IMG/VR virus record: IMGVR_UViG_3300025598_000039
Coordinates: 1 to 62,831 of that record
From: a virus
Length of the DNA stretch: 62,831 nucleotides
Direction: 5' to 3' (one strand)
A program made the translations under genes and the position numbers. Position 1 is the first letter of the stretch. Each line of letters begins with the position of its first letter. Under the pieces are notes generated by a model. It was not told the origin of the DNA and made no database searches. It saw only the letters and a program-made list of their open reading frames with translations. This document shows, piece after piece, positions 1 through 8,984 of this stretch.

Positions 1-374
1 AAGCACGAGACACAACTTGGTTTAACAACGGTCAAAATGTTTTCTGTGCTGGCAACCATACCTCTTCTGGTTATACAGACGTTGCTCAAAATGTTGGCAC
101 AGAAGCACTTAATACGTGGTATTATGTGAGTGTAACATTCGATACAGGACTTGGATGGAAAATATACGTAAATGGTGCGCTAGTTGGTGCAAGTGCTACA
201 CTAAATGTTGGACAAAATCCTACTACTCCTGTAATTGCTGCTACACAAACATCGCCAGCATTTTATGGCGATATTGCAGCAGCACATTGTTATACAAGAG
301 CATTATCACAATTAGAACATTATCAAAACGCAAGTTATTGGCTAACTAGATATAATGGTTCTATCCCAACATAA
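1..374 (+). CDS. LamG-like adhesin, 5' end outside the window
   Basis: The reading frame is open from base 3 to the stop at 372-374, so the gene starts upstream of the window. The visible part reads as a LamG / concanavalin A-like lectin fold: a W-Y-Y-V-S-V-T-F-D strand followed by G-W-K-I-Y-V-N-G, then a Y-T-R-A-L-S motif near the end. The protein at 1106-1819 has the same order (WYYLSMTF, GWQFYVNG, VYTRALS) and is a paralog. The role is probably a carbohydrate-binding domain on the virion tail. The next gene begins 10 nt after the stop, in an operon-like run. Confidence 0.7.
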   Translation, partial: ARDTTWFNNGQNVFCAGNHTSSGYTDVAQNVGTEALNTWYYVSVTFDTGLGWKIYVNGALVGASATLNVGQNPTTPVIAATQTSPAFYGDIAAAHCYTRALSQLEHYQNASYWLTRYNGSIPT

Positions 375-383
375 GGATTTACA

Positions 384-1106
384 ATGCCAAATTTTAACAT
401 TGAAGGTGGATGGACAGTAGGAAACGGTTGGGGATTACAGAGTTATAGTGGTGGAAATCCTGTTACTGCTGGGCTTGTTATGAACCTTGATGCCGCTACC
501 CTTTCAGCAAATCCAACAACTTGGACAGATAGCGTAAGTAATTTAGCATTTACTCTTTATGGCTCACCAACTTATAGTAGTGCCAATGGCGGTGTGTTGC
601 AATTTGCCACTGCCAGCAGTCAGTACGCACAAAGCCCCAATCCAAGTTTTGGCACCTTGACAACATTCACTGTGGAAGTCTGGCATTATTACACAGGTAC
701 CAACACAGGAAGTTCGCCTTGCATAATTACAGAAGTTTTTACAGGCGGCAGCATCAATTACTTCCTAGGCAGCGGCACCACCACGGGTGTGCAGGCTGGA
801 TTCTTCAATGGCCAGTTTCACGCCACTAGTGGCTATGCACCCACTGCTAGCAACTGGTATCAATTGGTGGACACATATGATGGTGCCACAGTCAAATTGT
901 ATGTGAATGGTACACTCACATACTCAACATCTTACACAGGCACACCATCCAGTGGAGGCAGTGGTGTGCGACTCATGCGCCGTTGGGATAATGCTGAATA
1001 TTGGGGCGGAAGTTTAGGTATAGTTCGTATCTATAATGGTGCGTTAACGCCAACGCAAATAGCAACAAACTATAATGCTAATAAAACAAGATTTGGTTTA
1101 ACTTAA
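384..1106 (+). CDS. LamG-domain tail adhesin
   Basis: This 240-aa protein has a short N-terminal tag (IEGGWTVGNGWGL) and then a LamG-like beta-sandwich: LVMNLDAATLS, TWTDSVSNLAFTLYGSPTY, FTVEVWHYY, YDGATVKLYVNGTL, GIVRIYNGALT. The ending (IYNGALTPTQIATNYNANKTRFG) is typical of phage LamG proteins. The stop shares one base with the next ATG (TAATG), so the genes are probably translationally coupled. It is one of three tandem LamG genes and probably binds a host surface glycan. Base composition around 590-1000 is less AT-rich than in its neighbours, which may mark an imported domain. Confidence 0.75.
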   Translation: MPNFNIEGGWTVGNGWGLQSYSGGNPVTAGLVMNLDAATLSANPTTWTDSVSNLAFTLYGSPTYSSANGGVLQFATASSQYAQSPNPSFGTLTTFTVEVWHYYTGTNTGSSPCIITEVFTGGSINYFLGSGTTTGVQAGFFNGQFHATSGYAPTASNWYQLVDTYDGATVKLYVNGTLTYSTSYTGTPSSGGSGVRLMRRWDNAEYWGGSLGIVRIYNGALTPTQIATNYNANKTRFGLT

Positions 1107-1819
1107 TGGTAGCGTTTGTTATAGGCAGCGGTTATTCTATCGGAAGTGGATGGTCAATATCACCGCCTTTAAGTTTAATTACTAACGGATTGTTGTTTAA
1201 TGTTGATATGCAAAACTATACAAGCGGAACTACTTGGCTTGATAATAGTGGTAACAATAATAATTTTACATTTTCTGCAACACCAACCGTTACTAACTTA
1301 GGAACTACAACTGCCTATTTTACTGCTGGCAGTGTTTTTGCCACTGCAACGGGCGGCACAATATTTGGTGCAGTTGCAAATTATAGTAAAGGTATTGTTA
1401 TTCGTGGCAATGGATCAAGTTTTGGAACAGGCAATCTTATAAGCAGTACTGGCAACGAAGCATGGTATTTTAACGGTAGTAATGTACTTTATGGCGGAAA
1501 TAATAATGGTGATGGTGTTGCATCAACTGTCCAAACTAGTGGTAGTGAAGCCTTTAATGTTTGGTATTATTTAAGTATGACATTTATTACAGGGACAGGT
1601 TGGCAATTCTATGTAAATGGCAGTCCAGTTACTACTTCTAGTGGTTCAACAGTTGGGAAAGTAGCAAGCACTCCGCAAATTGGAGCATTTGCTAGTGGTT
1701 ATAACTTTGCAGGAAGCATAGCAGTAGCACACGTTTATACTCGTGCACTGAGTGCAGCAGAACATTTATCAAATTATAACTATTATAACACAAGATATAG
1801 TGGTTCTACTCCTGCTTAA
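1106..1819 (+). CDS. LamG-domain tail adhesin
   Basis: This 237-aa protein is a paralog of the two upstream LamG proteins. The N terminus GSGYSIGSGWSI parallels the tag of the previous gene. The lectin-like core includes LLFNVDMQNYTSGTTWLDNSGNNN, WYYLSMTF, GWQFYVNG and AHVYTRALSAAEHLSNYNYYNTRY. It starts at the TAATG overlap with the preceding stop. A late promoter box begins at the base after its stop, so it closes this small operon. The virion adhesin role is inferred from the fold and the neighbourhood. Confidence 0.72.
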   Translation: MVAFVIGSGYSIGSGWSISPPLSLITNGLLFNVDMQNYTSGTTWLDNSGNNNNFTFSATPTVTNLGTTTAYFTAGSVFATATGGTIFGAVANYSKGIVIRGNGSSFGTGNLISSTGNEAWYFNGSNVLYGGNNNGDGVASTVQTSGSEAFNVWYYLSMTFITGTGWQFYVNGSPVTTSSGSTVGKVASTPQIGAFASGYNFAGSIAVAHVYTRALSAAEHLSNYNYYNTRYSGSTPA

Positions 1820-1827
1820 CATAAATA
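1820..1827 (+). promoter_or_regulatory. T4-type late promoter CATAAATA with long structured leader
   Basis: CATAAATA starts at the base after the stop of the LamG gene and 72 nt before the ATG at 1892. The leader is unusually long for this genome. It can pair CTTGTCGTT (1830-1838) with AACG (1870-1873) and ACAAG (1878-1882), and TCTAG (1850-1854) with CTAGA (1866-1870). The right arm touches the AAGGAG ribosome binding site. Confidence 0.6.
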
Positions 1828-1891
1828 CTCTTGTCGTTTAAGACTACGGTCTAGCCAGCCGTGACCTAGAACGTCGCACAAGGAGAATAAA

Positions 1892-2710
1892 ATGGCAAAG
1901 TTTAAGATTGAAAAAACAAATACAGTTAACGAATATTTTGATGCAACAAACGTAGTAGGCGGAACAGGTGGTTTGTTCAATACCCTAACACCTACAGTTG
2001 TAAGCCCTAACGTTTATCTGCAAGGTGGCACAAAAGGTGCTGCTGGATCAATCATTCGCAGCAAGGGTCGTGGTAAGTTTCAAGTTGTTGATAGCACAAA
2101 CGTATACCCAAATGCTATGACTGGCGGTAATGCATATGCAATTATTACTGCTGGCAATACAAATTATTCAAAATTCACAAGTAGTTACATAAGTTATAGT
2201 CAAGGTGATATTTTTAATGTTATCAACGCAAGTGCAACTGATGTATCAACTGGAATCGTAAATCTTGTTGGTGTTGCAACATTAACAAACGTACCTGGTC
2301 AAAATTTAACAACAGGTCAAGCAAGTCTTCCAATTTATCTTAATGCATTTACTGCAAACGTAGGTAATCTTGGTGCAAGTGGTGCTACAACATTTATTAG
2401 CGTAATTTTTGCTAATGCTAACGTTGTTGGTGTATCAAAGCCAACTATTGGCAGCAGTTTTGCTAACCTCGCTCTTGGTATTGTTGGTAATGCAACTGTT
2501 ACAAGTATTGCCGCATATGGCACAAACGGTTCAAATGTTAACGTTGCTATCAGTTCCCAAACTGTTGCAAACGTAGCAAGTGCAACTATTAATACTACAG
2601 TATATGCAGCACGTTTAACTAATAAGACTGCAACAGACTTTAGTAATAACAAATATCTATGGACATTTAATACCCCAACTGCAACAACTGTTCAGTTGCA
2701 AGGTAACTAA
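1892..2710 (+). CDS. Probable virion structural protein, function unknown
   Basis: This 272-aa protein begins MAKFKIEKTNTVNEYFDATN, with a strong AAGGAG site 8-12 nt upstream. The early part includes the basic segment SIIRSKGRGKFQVVD. The rest is low-complexity and rich in Ala, Asn, Thr and Val, like beta-structured tail proteins. It has its own late promoter and a strong terminator, so it is a single-gene transcription unit, as is common for abundant virion proteins. No known family was recognised. A tail tube, decoration or fibre-base role would fit but is not shown. Confidence 0.6.
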   Translation: MAKFKIEKTNTVNEYFDATNVVGGTGGLFNTLTPTVVSPNVYLQGGTKGAAGSIIRSKGRGKFQVVDSTNVYPNAMTGGNAYAIITAGNTNYSKFTSSYISYSQGDIFNVINASATDVSTGIVNLVGVATLTNVPGQNLTTGQASLPIYLNAFTANVGNLGASGATTFISVIFANANVVGVSKPTIGSSFANLALGIVGNATVTSIAAYGTNGSNVNVAISSQTVANVASATINTTVYAARLTNKTATDFSNNKYLWTFNTPTATTVQLQGN

Positions 2711-2732
2711 AATCTATCCAAATAACCAATAT

Positions 2733-2762
2733 AATAGCAGCCTACGGGCTGCTATTTTTTTA
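2733..2762 (+). terminator. Intrinsic terminator with C-UACG-G tetraloop
   Basis: A 9-bp stem (ATAGCAGCC, 2734-2742, with GGCTGCTAT, 2747-2755) closes a TACG loop with flanking C-G, the exceptionally stable UNCG tetraloop. A T run follows at once. It ends the transcript of the gene at 1892-2710. Confidence 0.9.
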
Positions 2763-2770
2763 TAAAATGC

Positions 2771-2794
2771 CCTTCGTATAAATATTATCGTAGG
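2771..2794 (+). promoter_or_regulatory. Late promoter TATAAATA inside an imperfect inverted repeat
   Basis: TATAAATA lies at 2777-2784. It is flanked by CCTTCG (2771-2776) and CGTAGG (2789-2794), which pair at five of six positions. The right arm contains the TAGGA ribosome binding site for the ATG at 2805. A transcript reading in from upstream could mask the site. A transcript from this promoter would lack the left arm. Confidence 0.65.
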
Positions 2795-2804
2795 ATTTTA
2801 TTAA

Positions 2805-3569
2805 ATGGCAACTGTTAAAAGAGTAGTTGGTGCAAACGGTCTTTATGCTCCCTGGGACATTTATAGTAACGTTGTAACTATTCATGGCAACTTAAATATC
2901 GTTGGTAATACTGAATACCTAAACAGCACAGTAACACAAATTGGTAACGCATACGTGTATCTTAATACAGGTGATGTTGGACCTGGTGTAACTGCTGGCA
3001 ATAGTGGCGTTATTATTAATCGTGGTACTAGCAACGGTTTTGCTAATGGTAGTGTCGTTGGCAATGCTTATTGGGTATGGAATGAACCAACACTAAGTTT
3101 TCGTGGAACAGCAAATGGTGCTGTTACAAAAGTTCAGGGCGCAAATGCATCAAGTGGCTATGATCTAATTAATTATTATACTTTATCAGGCACACCATCT
3201 AGTGCTGGTGGTGCTAATGCGCAAGTTCAGTATAATATTAACGGTGCATTAACTGGTAACTTTAATTTTACTTTTAATAATGGTAATTTGAGTGTTTATG
3301 GAACTAATATAGGCAACGGCAACGTTACTGCAACAGGTGTAAGCCAAGATTTAACACTAGTTGCGCCAAATGGTAAAGTTTATGTTAATAGTGTATTGAA
3401 ACTAAGTTATCAAGCAACTGCACCTAGTAATGTTGCAAGCACTACGCAATTGTTTGCTAACACGGTTGGTGGCGGCGGAACTGGACTATACGTAGTAAAT
3501 AGTGGAACAGGTGACGAACTGATAACTAAAACAAAAGCAACAGTTCTTGCTCTAATTTTTGGATACTAA
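2805..3569 (+). CDS. Tail-fibre / virion protein with fibre-type N-terminal module
   Basis: This 254-aa protein opens with ANGLYAPWDIYSNVVTIHGNLNIVGNTEYLN, the kind of module seen in T4-like fibre proteins of marine phages (GNLNxxGNTxxLNxT). It continues with the Gly/Asn/Thr-rich strands NAYVYLNTGDVGPG and VYGTNIGNGNVTATG. It ends with TVGGGGTGLYVVNSGTGDELITKTKATVLALIF. No enzymatic motif is visible. It leads a run of closely spaced structural genes (gaps of 0-43 nt), so a tail-fibre or fibre-connector role is likely. Confidence 0.6.
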   Translation: MATVKRVVGANGLYAPWDIYSNVVTIHGNLNIVGNTEYLNSTVTQIGNAYVYLNTGDVGPGVTAGNSGVIINRGTSNGFANGSVVGNAYWVWNEPTLSFRGTANGAVTKVQGANASSGYDLINYYTLSGTPSSAGGANAQVQYNINGALTGNFNFTFNNGNLSVYGTNIGNGNVTATGVSQDLTLVAPNGKVYVNSVLKLSYQATAPSNVASTTQLFANTVGGGGTGLYVVNSGTGDELITKTKATVLALIFGY

Positions 3570-3578
3570 GGATAAATT

Positions 3579-3893
3579 ATGTCAGTTATAAATGCAAATT
3601 TAACAACAGGTGCTCAGGCAATTTACACAAGCACAAACAATACGGTTGTTACACTTCTTTATTTTTGCAACGTTAGTGGTTCACCTAAGACAGTTAATCT
3701 TTATGTTGTGCCAAGCAGCCAAAGCAGTGTTGGTGCACAAACTTATAATCAAATTTATAGTAACTATGCAATCACAACTAGTGATACATTAGTTGTCAAT
3801 ACAGAAAAGTTTATTTTAAGTAATGGTGATGCACTTTATGCAAACGCAAATGCAAGCGGTATTACAACAACAGTAGGATATATTACTCTCTAA
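3579..3893 (+). CDS. Small virion-associated protein, function unknown
   Basis: This 104-aa protein (MSVINANLTTGAQAIYTS...) has the pattern of a compact beta-sandwich: TVVTLLYFCNVSGSPKTVNLYVVPSS, then FILSNGDALYANANASGITTTVGYITL. The strand-rich pattern with a closing GDxLYANA...TVGYITL is common in small tail or baseplate proteins. It overlaps the next gene by one base (TAATG), so the two are probably made together. The function is inferred only from context. Confidence 0.55.
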   Translation: MSVINANLTTGAQAIYTSTNNTVVTLLYFCNVSGSPKTVNLYVVPSSQSSVGAQTYNQIYSNYAITTSDTLVVNTEKFILSNGDALYANANASGITTTVGYITL

Positions 3894-4297
3894 TGGCACG
3901 CTCACTTAAAAATCCTGGTATTGGTGGTAGCGCAGCCGTAGTCCTACCAAGTGGAACTACTGCTGATCGTCCGCAAAATCCAGTTAATGGTCAAATTCGT
4001 TATAATAGTGACACACAACGCTTTGAAATATACTATAATGCTTGGCAAAGTATTGCTATTTTAGGAAATGTAACTATTCAAAAAGATACATTTACTGGTG
4101 ACGGTGTTACTTCTTCATTTACTCTTTCTTATATTCCACCAAGCCCTAATTCAATTCTTGTTTTTGTTGGTAACGTAGCACAAAATCCTAATGATGCTTT
4201 TACACTTAGTGGTTCAACAATTACTTTTGCAAATCCACCACCAGCAACTCATACTGTAGTAGTATTTCATAAATTTAATAGCACAGATGCTAACTAA
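3893..4297 (+). CDS. Tail-fibre-type protein with FTGDG...FTLS module
   Basis: This 134-aa protein has two parts. Residues about 20-55 (LPSGTTADRPQNPVNGQIRYNSDTQRFEIYYNAWQSI) form the fibre module that describes a trimmed sheet with a terminal W. Residues about 64-130 form a FTGDGVTSSFTLSYIPP...ILVFVGNVAQNP domain. The same two modules recur in the proteins at 6338-8614 and 14876-20125 (GDGSTTAFTLS, GDGTTTVFTLS), so this is a short free-standing version. It probably belongs to the tail-fibre or baseplate complex. Confidence 0.65.
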   Translation: MARSLKNPGIGGSAAVVLPSGTTADRPQNPVNGQIRYNSDTQRFEIYYNAWQSIAILGNVTIQKDTFTGDGVTSSFTLSYIPPSPNSILVFVGNVAQNPNDAFTLSGSTITFANPPPATHTVVVFHKFNSTDAN

Positions 4298-4315
4298 TAG
4301 CCAAAGTTAATATAC

Positions 4316-4323
4316 CATAAATA
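4316..4323 (+). promoter_or_regulatory. T4-type late promoter CATAAATA
   Basis: CATAAATA is followed by TTAG, 17 nt before the ATG at 4341, with an AGG-type ribosome binding site between. It matches the late box consensus at seven of eight positions. Confidence 0.65.
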
Positions 4324-4340
4324 TTAGATAGGTTTATTAA

Positions 4341-6338
4341 ATGGCGATTCTAGGTAAAGTTTCAGGTTCTATGTTGCAGAGCAATCTTCTACGTTATAAC
4401 GTAGATTTGATTGTTGATGGCAATTTAATGTATTTTGATACAAACAATCGTCGTGTTGGTATTAATAATAATTTACCTGGAAATTCATTAAGTGTCAACG
4501 GCACTGTAACACTTGGAAATATATTCATAAGTGGCAATACTATTGCTGCAACAACTGGTAATTTATTTTTATATAGTTATGCTGGAAATATTGATGCTAG
4601 TAACCAACGTATTGGTAATTTAGCAACACCAATTTATAGCGCAGATGCTGCTACAAAATCATATGTTGATAATGCCATTTCATCTGATTTATTTGGTAAT
4701 TTAATAGTTTTAGGTTCTAATACAACTGGACAGTTAGTTTCTAACGCAGTTTCATTAACAACAACTACATATGTTACCGATGGTATTGCAAGATTAAACC
4801 AAGTTTTAGGTAAACTTGTGCCGCCAGCGCCAGGCAATTTTCCAAATAGCGGTGCTCTAAGTTTAAGTGGGTTGTCTACAATTGGTCGTATGACAAACTT
4901 TACACAAACTGATAACAGCGGTTGGGGTAACTTAAGTGTAACTGCTGGAACAAGCATTACAAATGGTATTAGAACTAATACTATGACTACCAATACTTTT
5001 ACACGTCAAGGACCAGGTGATAGTGGTAACGTGCAAGTTATAGTAAACGGTGTTGCTACAGGTTATCATGTTATGTCGCCAGGCAACAATAACAACGGAA
5101 CTTATGGCCAACTAATTATTACATCTAACCAAGATTATAGTGTGCTAAGTGGTGGTAGTGGTGGATTCTGGAGTAGTTTTAGTGCGCAAGGCAGTGGTGC
5201 TAATGCTGCGGCTGGTTGGAATCAAGTTTATTTGACTGATAGTGCAGGCGCAAACACAAGTGCTGTTAGTTGGTATTATGATAATAACAATCCTGGTGCG
5301 CCTGTTTGGAGTAATTCAAATATAGCATTAACTACAAATAGTGCTACATTTAGTTCTACAGTTCCGCATCTTAATAGTAGTAGTGTATGGCGTTTAGCAG
5401 CAAATATAGCAAAACTTAGTGGCGATACATATTATAGCAGCGACACATTTATTGTTGGTAGTGCTGGTGGTGCTATTTCTACACCAAGTAGCGTTACATA
5501 TACGCAAGCAGGTGTTACAACACCACTTACACGTAATGCTTATGTAAGCAGTGGAAGCGCATATTTTACAACAACTGCAAGTGGAATCTCTGGTTTTGGC
5601 AGCAGCAGCGGTAGTCCAAGTTTAACTGCGTATAACAGTTATAGTAGTGCCGCTCAAACATTTTCAACAGGCGTTACTGTTCTTTATAAAACTGGAACGT
5701 CAACACAGATTGAAGAAACAAGTTTAACAAATGCACTTAGTGGTGCGCCAAGCACATTCCGTATTGTAAATCCTGATAGTGGAAGCGCAAGTGATACGCC
5801 ATCATTTACTGGTAGTGAAAGTGCATTTAACAGCCAAACTGGACCATTTTATACAACTGATGCTACGGTTGTTGCTGCTGTATTAAAGTTTGATCAAACA
5901 AATTATAGCAGCGGTTATCAACCAGTTGGTCCTAATTTGAGTGGTCAAGGCAGCGCACAGTATTTTACATTTAAGTTTGCTAAAAGCGCACTTGCTAAGT
6001 TTAATATTCAGTATAGTGGCACTATTGCTGGTCTTTGGGTCGCGCTTCCTGGCATATCTCCAACTTACAGCACTCTAAATGGTTGGTATAGTATGAGTAG
6101 TGCTTATGCTGGTAGTGGTATACCTGGTGCTGGACCTGGTGGTAATGGCAGTAATGGTTGCGCAGTTGGTGGTAATGCTGTCTTAAATAGTTTTGTATCA
6201 AATGGCAGTTATACTTGCACATTTGGAACAGTCAATACTAGTAGTGCTGGCAATTTAGGAAACGAAGTTTATGTTCGTGTAAAACTTACCAGCGGTCAAA
6301 GTTTGACTGCGTTGAGCATACAGGTGGCAACTAACTAA
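4341..6338 (+). CDS. Large tail-fibre protein
   Basis: This 665-aa protein opens with a fibre attachment-type region: AILGKVSGSMLQSNLLRYNVDLIVDGNLMYFDTNNRRVGINNNLPGNSL, followed by GNIFISGNTIAATTGNLFLYS, a pattern repeated in other T4-like fibres. The body (residues about 170-665) is rich in Ser, Thr, Gly and Asn without charged clusters, as in trimeric beta-structured fibres. No collar or chaperone domain is visible at its C terminus. The stop overlaps the next ATG by one base, so it probably assembles with the collar-domain protein encoded next. Confidence 0.7.
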   Translation: MAILGKVSGSMLQSNLLRYNVDLIVDGNLMYFDTNNRRVGINNNLPGNSLSVNGTVTLGNIFISGNTIAATTGNLFLYSYAGNIDASNQRIGNLATPIYSADAATKSYVDNAISSDLFGNLIVLGSNTTGQLVSNAVSLTTTTYVTDGIARLNQVLGKLVPPAPGNFPNSGALSLSGLSTIGRMTNFTQTDNSGWGNLSVTAGTSITNGIRTNTMTTNTFTRQGPGDSGNVQVIVNGVATGYHVMSPGNNNNGTYGQLIITSNQDYSVLSGGSGGFWSSFSAQGSGANAAAGWNQVYLTDSAGANTSAVSWYYDNNNPGAPVWSNSNIALTTNSATFSSTVPHLNSSSVWRLAANIAKLSGDTYYSSDTFIVGSAGGAISTPSSVTYTQAGVTTPLTRNAYVSSGSAYFTTTASGISGFGSSSGSPSLTAYNSYSSAAQTFSTGVTVLYKTGTSTQIEETSLTNALSGAPSTFRIVNPDSGSASDTPSFTGSESAFNSQTGPFYTTDATVVAAVLKFDQTNYSSGYQPVGPNLSGQGSAQYFTFKFAKSALAKFNIQYSGTIAGLWVALPGISPTYSTLNGWYSMSSAYAGSGIPGAGPGGNGSNGCAVGGNAVLNSFVSNGSYTCTFGTVNTSSAGNLGNEVYVRVKLTSGQSLTALSIQVATN

Positions 6339-8614
6339 TGGCTATTTCACAAACACAAATTGTTGATTATTTGCTGAAAAAAGTTGGTTATGGCGTTGCC
6401 AAGACCGATGTTAGCACAGCCAAAAGTCCAAGTAATGAAAGTAATGCAAGTCCACTGCTTAGTCCTGGCTCTACTATTTGGCAGCAAGATTATTTAATTC
6501 CTAGTGTTACCACACTACCAAGTGCCAACAATGCAGTAGTTACTGTTTATCGTGATAGTTTATCAACAACTGTTCAAAGTGTAAATCTTGCAGAAAGCAC
6601 TACAAACCAAACATGGGCAACTAATTTAACAAATTGGATTCCAACACAATATGGTGCTGGTTATCAATTGCAAGTTTATGCTGCTCCAAGTGGTAATAGC
6701 GCACCGCAAACATATGGCGTTTCTTTGCCACAAGCAGGTAGTGGTAATAATGATAGTTGGTATTTTGACTACCAATCAGGTCTTTTAAATTTTGCTGATA
6801 CAAACGTTCCAACTTCTGTTACATGGAATGGCTCAACTGGTAACGTAGTATATGTTGTTGGTGCTCGTTATACAGGTCAAAGCGGAATAACAAATTTTGC
6901 ATCGCCTATTACTTTTAGTAATACAATTACCTTTGGTGCTAATATACAAGCAAATGCTAATTTAATTATCAGTAATAATTTAACTGTTAATGGAAACATT
7001 ACAACTGGTAATTTATCAACAGTTGGAAATGTTACTGCTTATAGATTTTATGGTGATGGTAGTCAATTAACTGGTATTACTAGTTATAGTAATGCTAATG
7101 TTGCAGCATATTTGCCAATTTATAGTGGAAATATTGGTGCAAATTGGGTCAACGCAAACTATATTAATGGAAATGTTATTACAAGTAATATAAGTGCAAG
7201 CACAGCGAATGCAAATATTACAATTACGCCAGGCTCAAATGGTTATGTGAGTGTTAATACAAATAGTGCTTTCCAAGTTCCAGTAGGAACTTCATTACAG
7301 TATCCAATTATAAATCGTGTTGGTATGTTGCGTTGGAATACCGATTATAGTTATCTTGAAATATTTACTGGTGCTACATGGGAGGCTGTTGGTATTGAAG
7401 GAACTCACCTAGTTGTAAGTGATATTTTTAGTGGTGATGGCAGCACAACTGCTTTTACTTTAAGTCAAAATAGCACGACTACTGGTACCTTAGTGAGTGT
7501 TAACGGTGTTATTCAGATTCCCAGTTTGTCATATACAATAAATGGTAATTCACTTGTATTTGTTGAAGCACCAGTAAGCACAGACGTTATTGAAGCGCGT
7601 GGAACTACAGTATCAAAACAAACTACTGCGCTATTGGGCGGAAATGCTGCACTTTCTATTGTAAATGTTAACGGTGTTGATACTCTACAATTTGTAGATA
7701 ATAGCCAATTAAAATTTACTTGGGATACTGCAAACGCAAATATTTATACGCCAATTTACAGTTCAAATAATATAAGCACAACAGCAAACATTTATGCTAA
7801 TAATTTTATAACGCTTACTGGTGGACAACATATTGGTTATATTACTGGTGCAATAGGTGCAAATGGTGCAAACAGTGGTGCATTTACTACTGTTAGCACA
7901 TCAGGTAATTTAACTGTTGGTGCTAATACTAATGTCAGTGGTAACATTATTCCATCCTCAAATGTTACATATGATTTAGGATCATCTACTAATCGTTTTA
8001 GAACACTTTATCTAGCAAATAGCACTATTGACATGGGTGGTGTACTAATTGGAACAGCAAATGGAAAACTAACAGTAGGTGGTAATAGTGGTCAGTTAAT
8101 TCCTGCTGGCACTATTATGACTTTTCAACAGTCATCAGCACCAACAGGATTTACAAAAGTAACAACTTATAATGACTATGCTATGCGTATTGTTAGTGGT
8201 TCAGCAGGAAGTGGCGGTAGTGTAGCATTTAGCACGGCATTTACTTCACAGTCTGTCAGCGGAACTGTTGGCGCAACTACACTAACAACATCACAAATAC
8301 CACCTGCCTCTGTTAGTGTTAGTGTAACTGATCCTGGTCATACTCACTGGATAAGTGGTGCTTCTTTTGATGACGGCAATTTTTCTGGTCATGGTGGCAA
8401 TACACAAGATTGGGGTCTGTATGCTGATGCTAGCAGTTACAGTTCAAGTGATCCTAATCACAGTTATGGTCGTTATAGTTTAAGTGGAACAACTGGTATT
8501 ACTGCAAGTGGAACAGTAAGCGGCGGTAATGGTTCGCATACTCACTCATTTACTGGAACTAATATAAATCTGAATGTAAATTATTTGGATTTTATATTGG
8601 CTCAGGCTAATTAA
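6338..8614 (+). CDS. Tail fibre with C-terminal phage tail collar domain
   Basis: This 758-aa protein has repeated fibre modules (NLIISNNLTVNGNITTGNL; GGQHIGYITGAIGANGANSGAF), a central FSGDGSTTAFTLS domain near residue 365, and a collar domain from about residue 580. The collar domain shows LIPAGTIMTFQQSSAPTGF, SQIPPASVSVSV and the histidine pairs DPGHTHW and GSHTHSF. In T4 gp37 and related tips, HxH motifs in such domains bind iron along the trimer axis. It probably forms the distal, receptor-contacting part of a fibre. The gene is coupled to the upstream fibre by TAATG. Confidence 0.8.
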   Translation: MAISQTQIVDYLLKKVGYGVAKTDVSTAKSPSNESNASPLLSPGSTIWQQDYLIPSVTTLPSANNAVVTVYRDSLSTTVQSVNLAESTTNQTWATNLTNWIPTQYGAGYQLQVYAAPSGNSAPQTYGVSLPQAGSGNNDSWYFDYQSGLLNFADTNVPTSVTWNGSTGNVVYVVGARYTGQSGITNFASPITFSNTITFGANIQANANLIISNNLTVNGNITTGNLSTVGNVTAYRFYGDGSQLTGITSYSNANVAAYLPIYSGNIGANWVNANYINGNVITSNISASTANANITITPGSNGYVSVNTNSAFQVPVGTSLQYPIINRVGMLRWNTDYSYLEIFTGATWEAVGIEGTHLVVSDIFSGDGSTTAFTLSQNSTTTGTLVSVNGVIQIPSLSYTINGNSLVFVEAPVSTDVIEARGTTVSKQTTALLGGNAALSIVNVNGVDTLQFVDNSQLKFTWDTANANIYTPIYSSNNISTTANIYANNFITLTGGQHIGYITGAIGANGANSGAFTTVSTSGNLTVGANTNVSGNIIPSSNVTYDLGSSTNRFRTLYLANSTIDMGGVLIGTANGKLTVGGNSGQLIPAGTIMTFQQSSAPTGFTKVTTYNDYAMRIVSGSAGSGGSVAFSTAFTSQSVSGTVGATTLTTSQIPPASVSVSVTDPGHTHWISGASFDDGNFSGHGGNTQDWGLYADASSYSSSDPNHSYGRYSLSGTTGITASGTVSGGNGSHTHSFTGTNINLNVNYLDFILAQAN

Positions 8615-8618
8615 GTGT

Positions 8619-8942
8619 ATGGAACTTAAACCAGGAACATTTTGTCCATTACTAAAGAAAGACTGTATTCAATTACAGTGTAGTTGGTTTATACAAGTTC
8701 GAGGTAAAAATCCAAATACTGGAAAAGATGTAGATGAGTGGGGATGTTCAATTGCTTGGCTACCACATTTGCTAATTGAAAATGCTAATCAAACTCGTCA
8801 GGTTGGTGCAGCAACTGAAAGTTTCAGAAATGAAATGGTAAAGGCTAGCGAAAACTCAATACGTGCTATGGTTGCTATAACACAGAGTGATGTGCCGCTA
8901 AGAATTGTCGGTAGCACGTCTGAAAATGATCAGCAGCAATAA
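8619..8942 (+). CDS. Conserved small cysteine-containing phage protein
   Basis: This 107-aa protein has four cysteines in its first half: FCPLLKKDC, LQCSWF and WGCSIAWLP. This could be a metal or Fe-S site, or disulfides. The C-terminal half is a predicted helix (HLLIENANQTRQVGAATESFRNEMVKASENSIRAMVAI). I believe homologs occur in other aquatic T4-like phages as uncharacterised proteins, but I cannot verify that here. It is placed among fibre genes and starts 4 nt after the preceding stop, so it may help fibre assembly. Confidence 0.55.
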   Translation: MELKPGTFCPLLKKDCIQLQCSWFIQVRGKNPNTGKDVDEWGCSIAWLPHLLIENANQTRQVGAATESFRNEMVKASENSIRAMVAITQSDVPLRIVGSTSENDQQQ

Positions 8943-8956
8943 CAATCATTATATTG

Positions 8957-8964
8957 CATAAATA
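8957..8964 (+). promoter_or_regulatory. T4-type late promoter CATAAATA
   Basis: CATAAATA followed by TTCC lies 20 nt before the ATG at 8985. A CGGAGT ribosome binding site sits between them. Confidence 0.65.
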
Positions 8965-8984
8965 TTCCTAACGGAGTCCAATTT

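Noticed and set aside
2335-2652. Antisense ORF of 105 aa within the structural gene at 1892-2710, and many similar antisense frames in the fibre genes
   Set aside because: Simple low-complexity codon patterns (ACT, GGT, AAT repeats) leave the opposite strand open by chance. These frames lack ribosome sites and protein-like composition.
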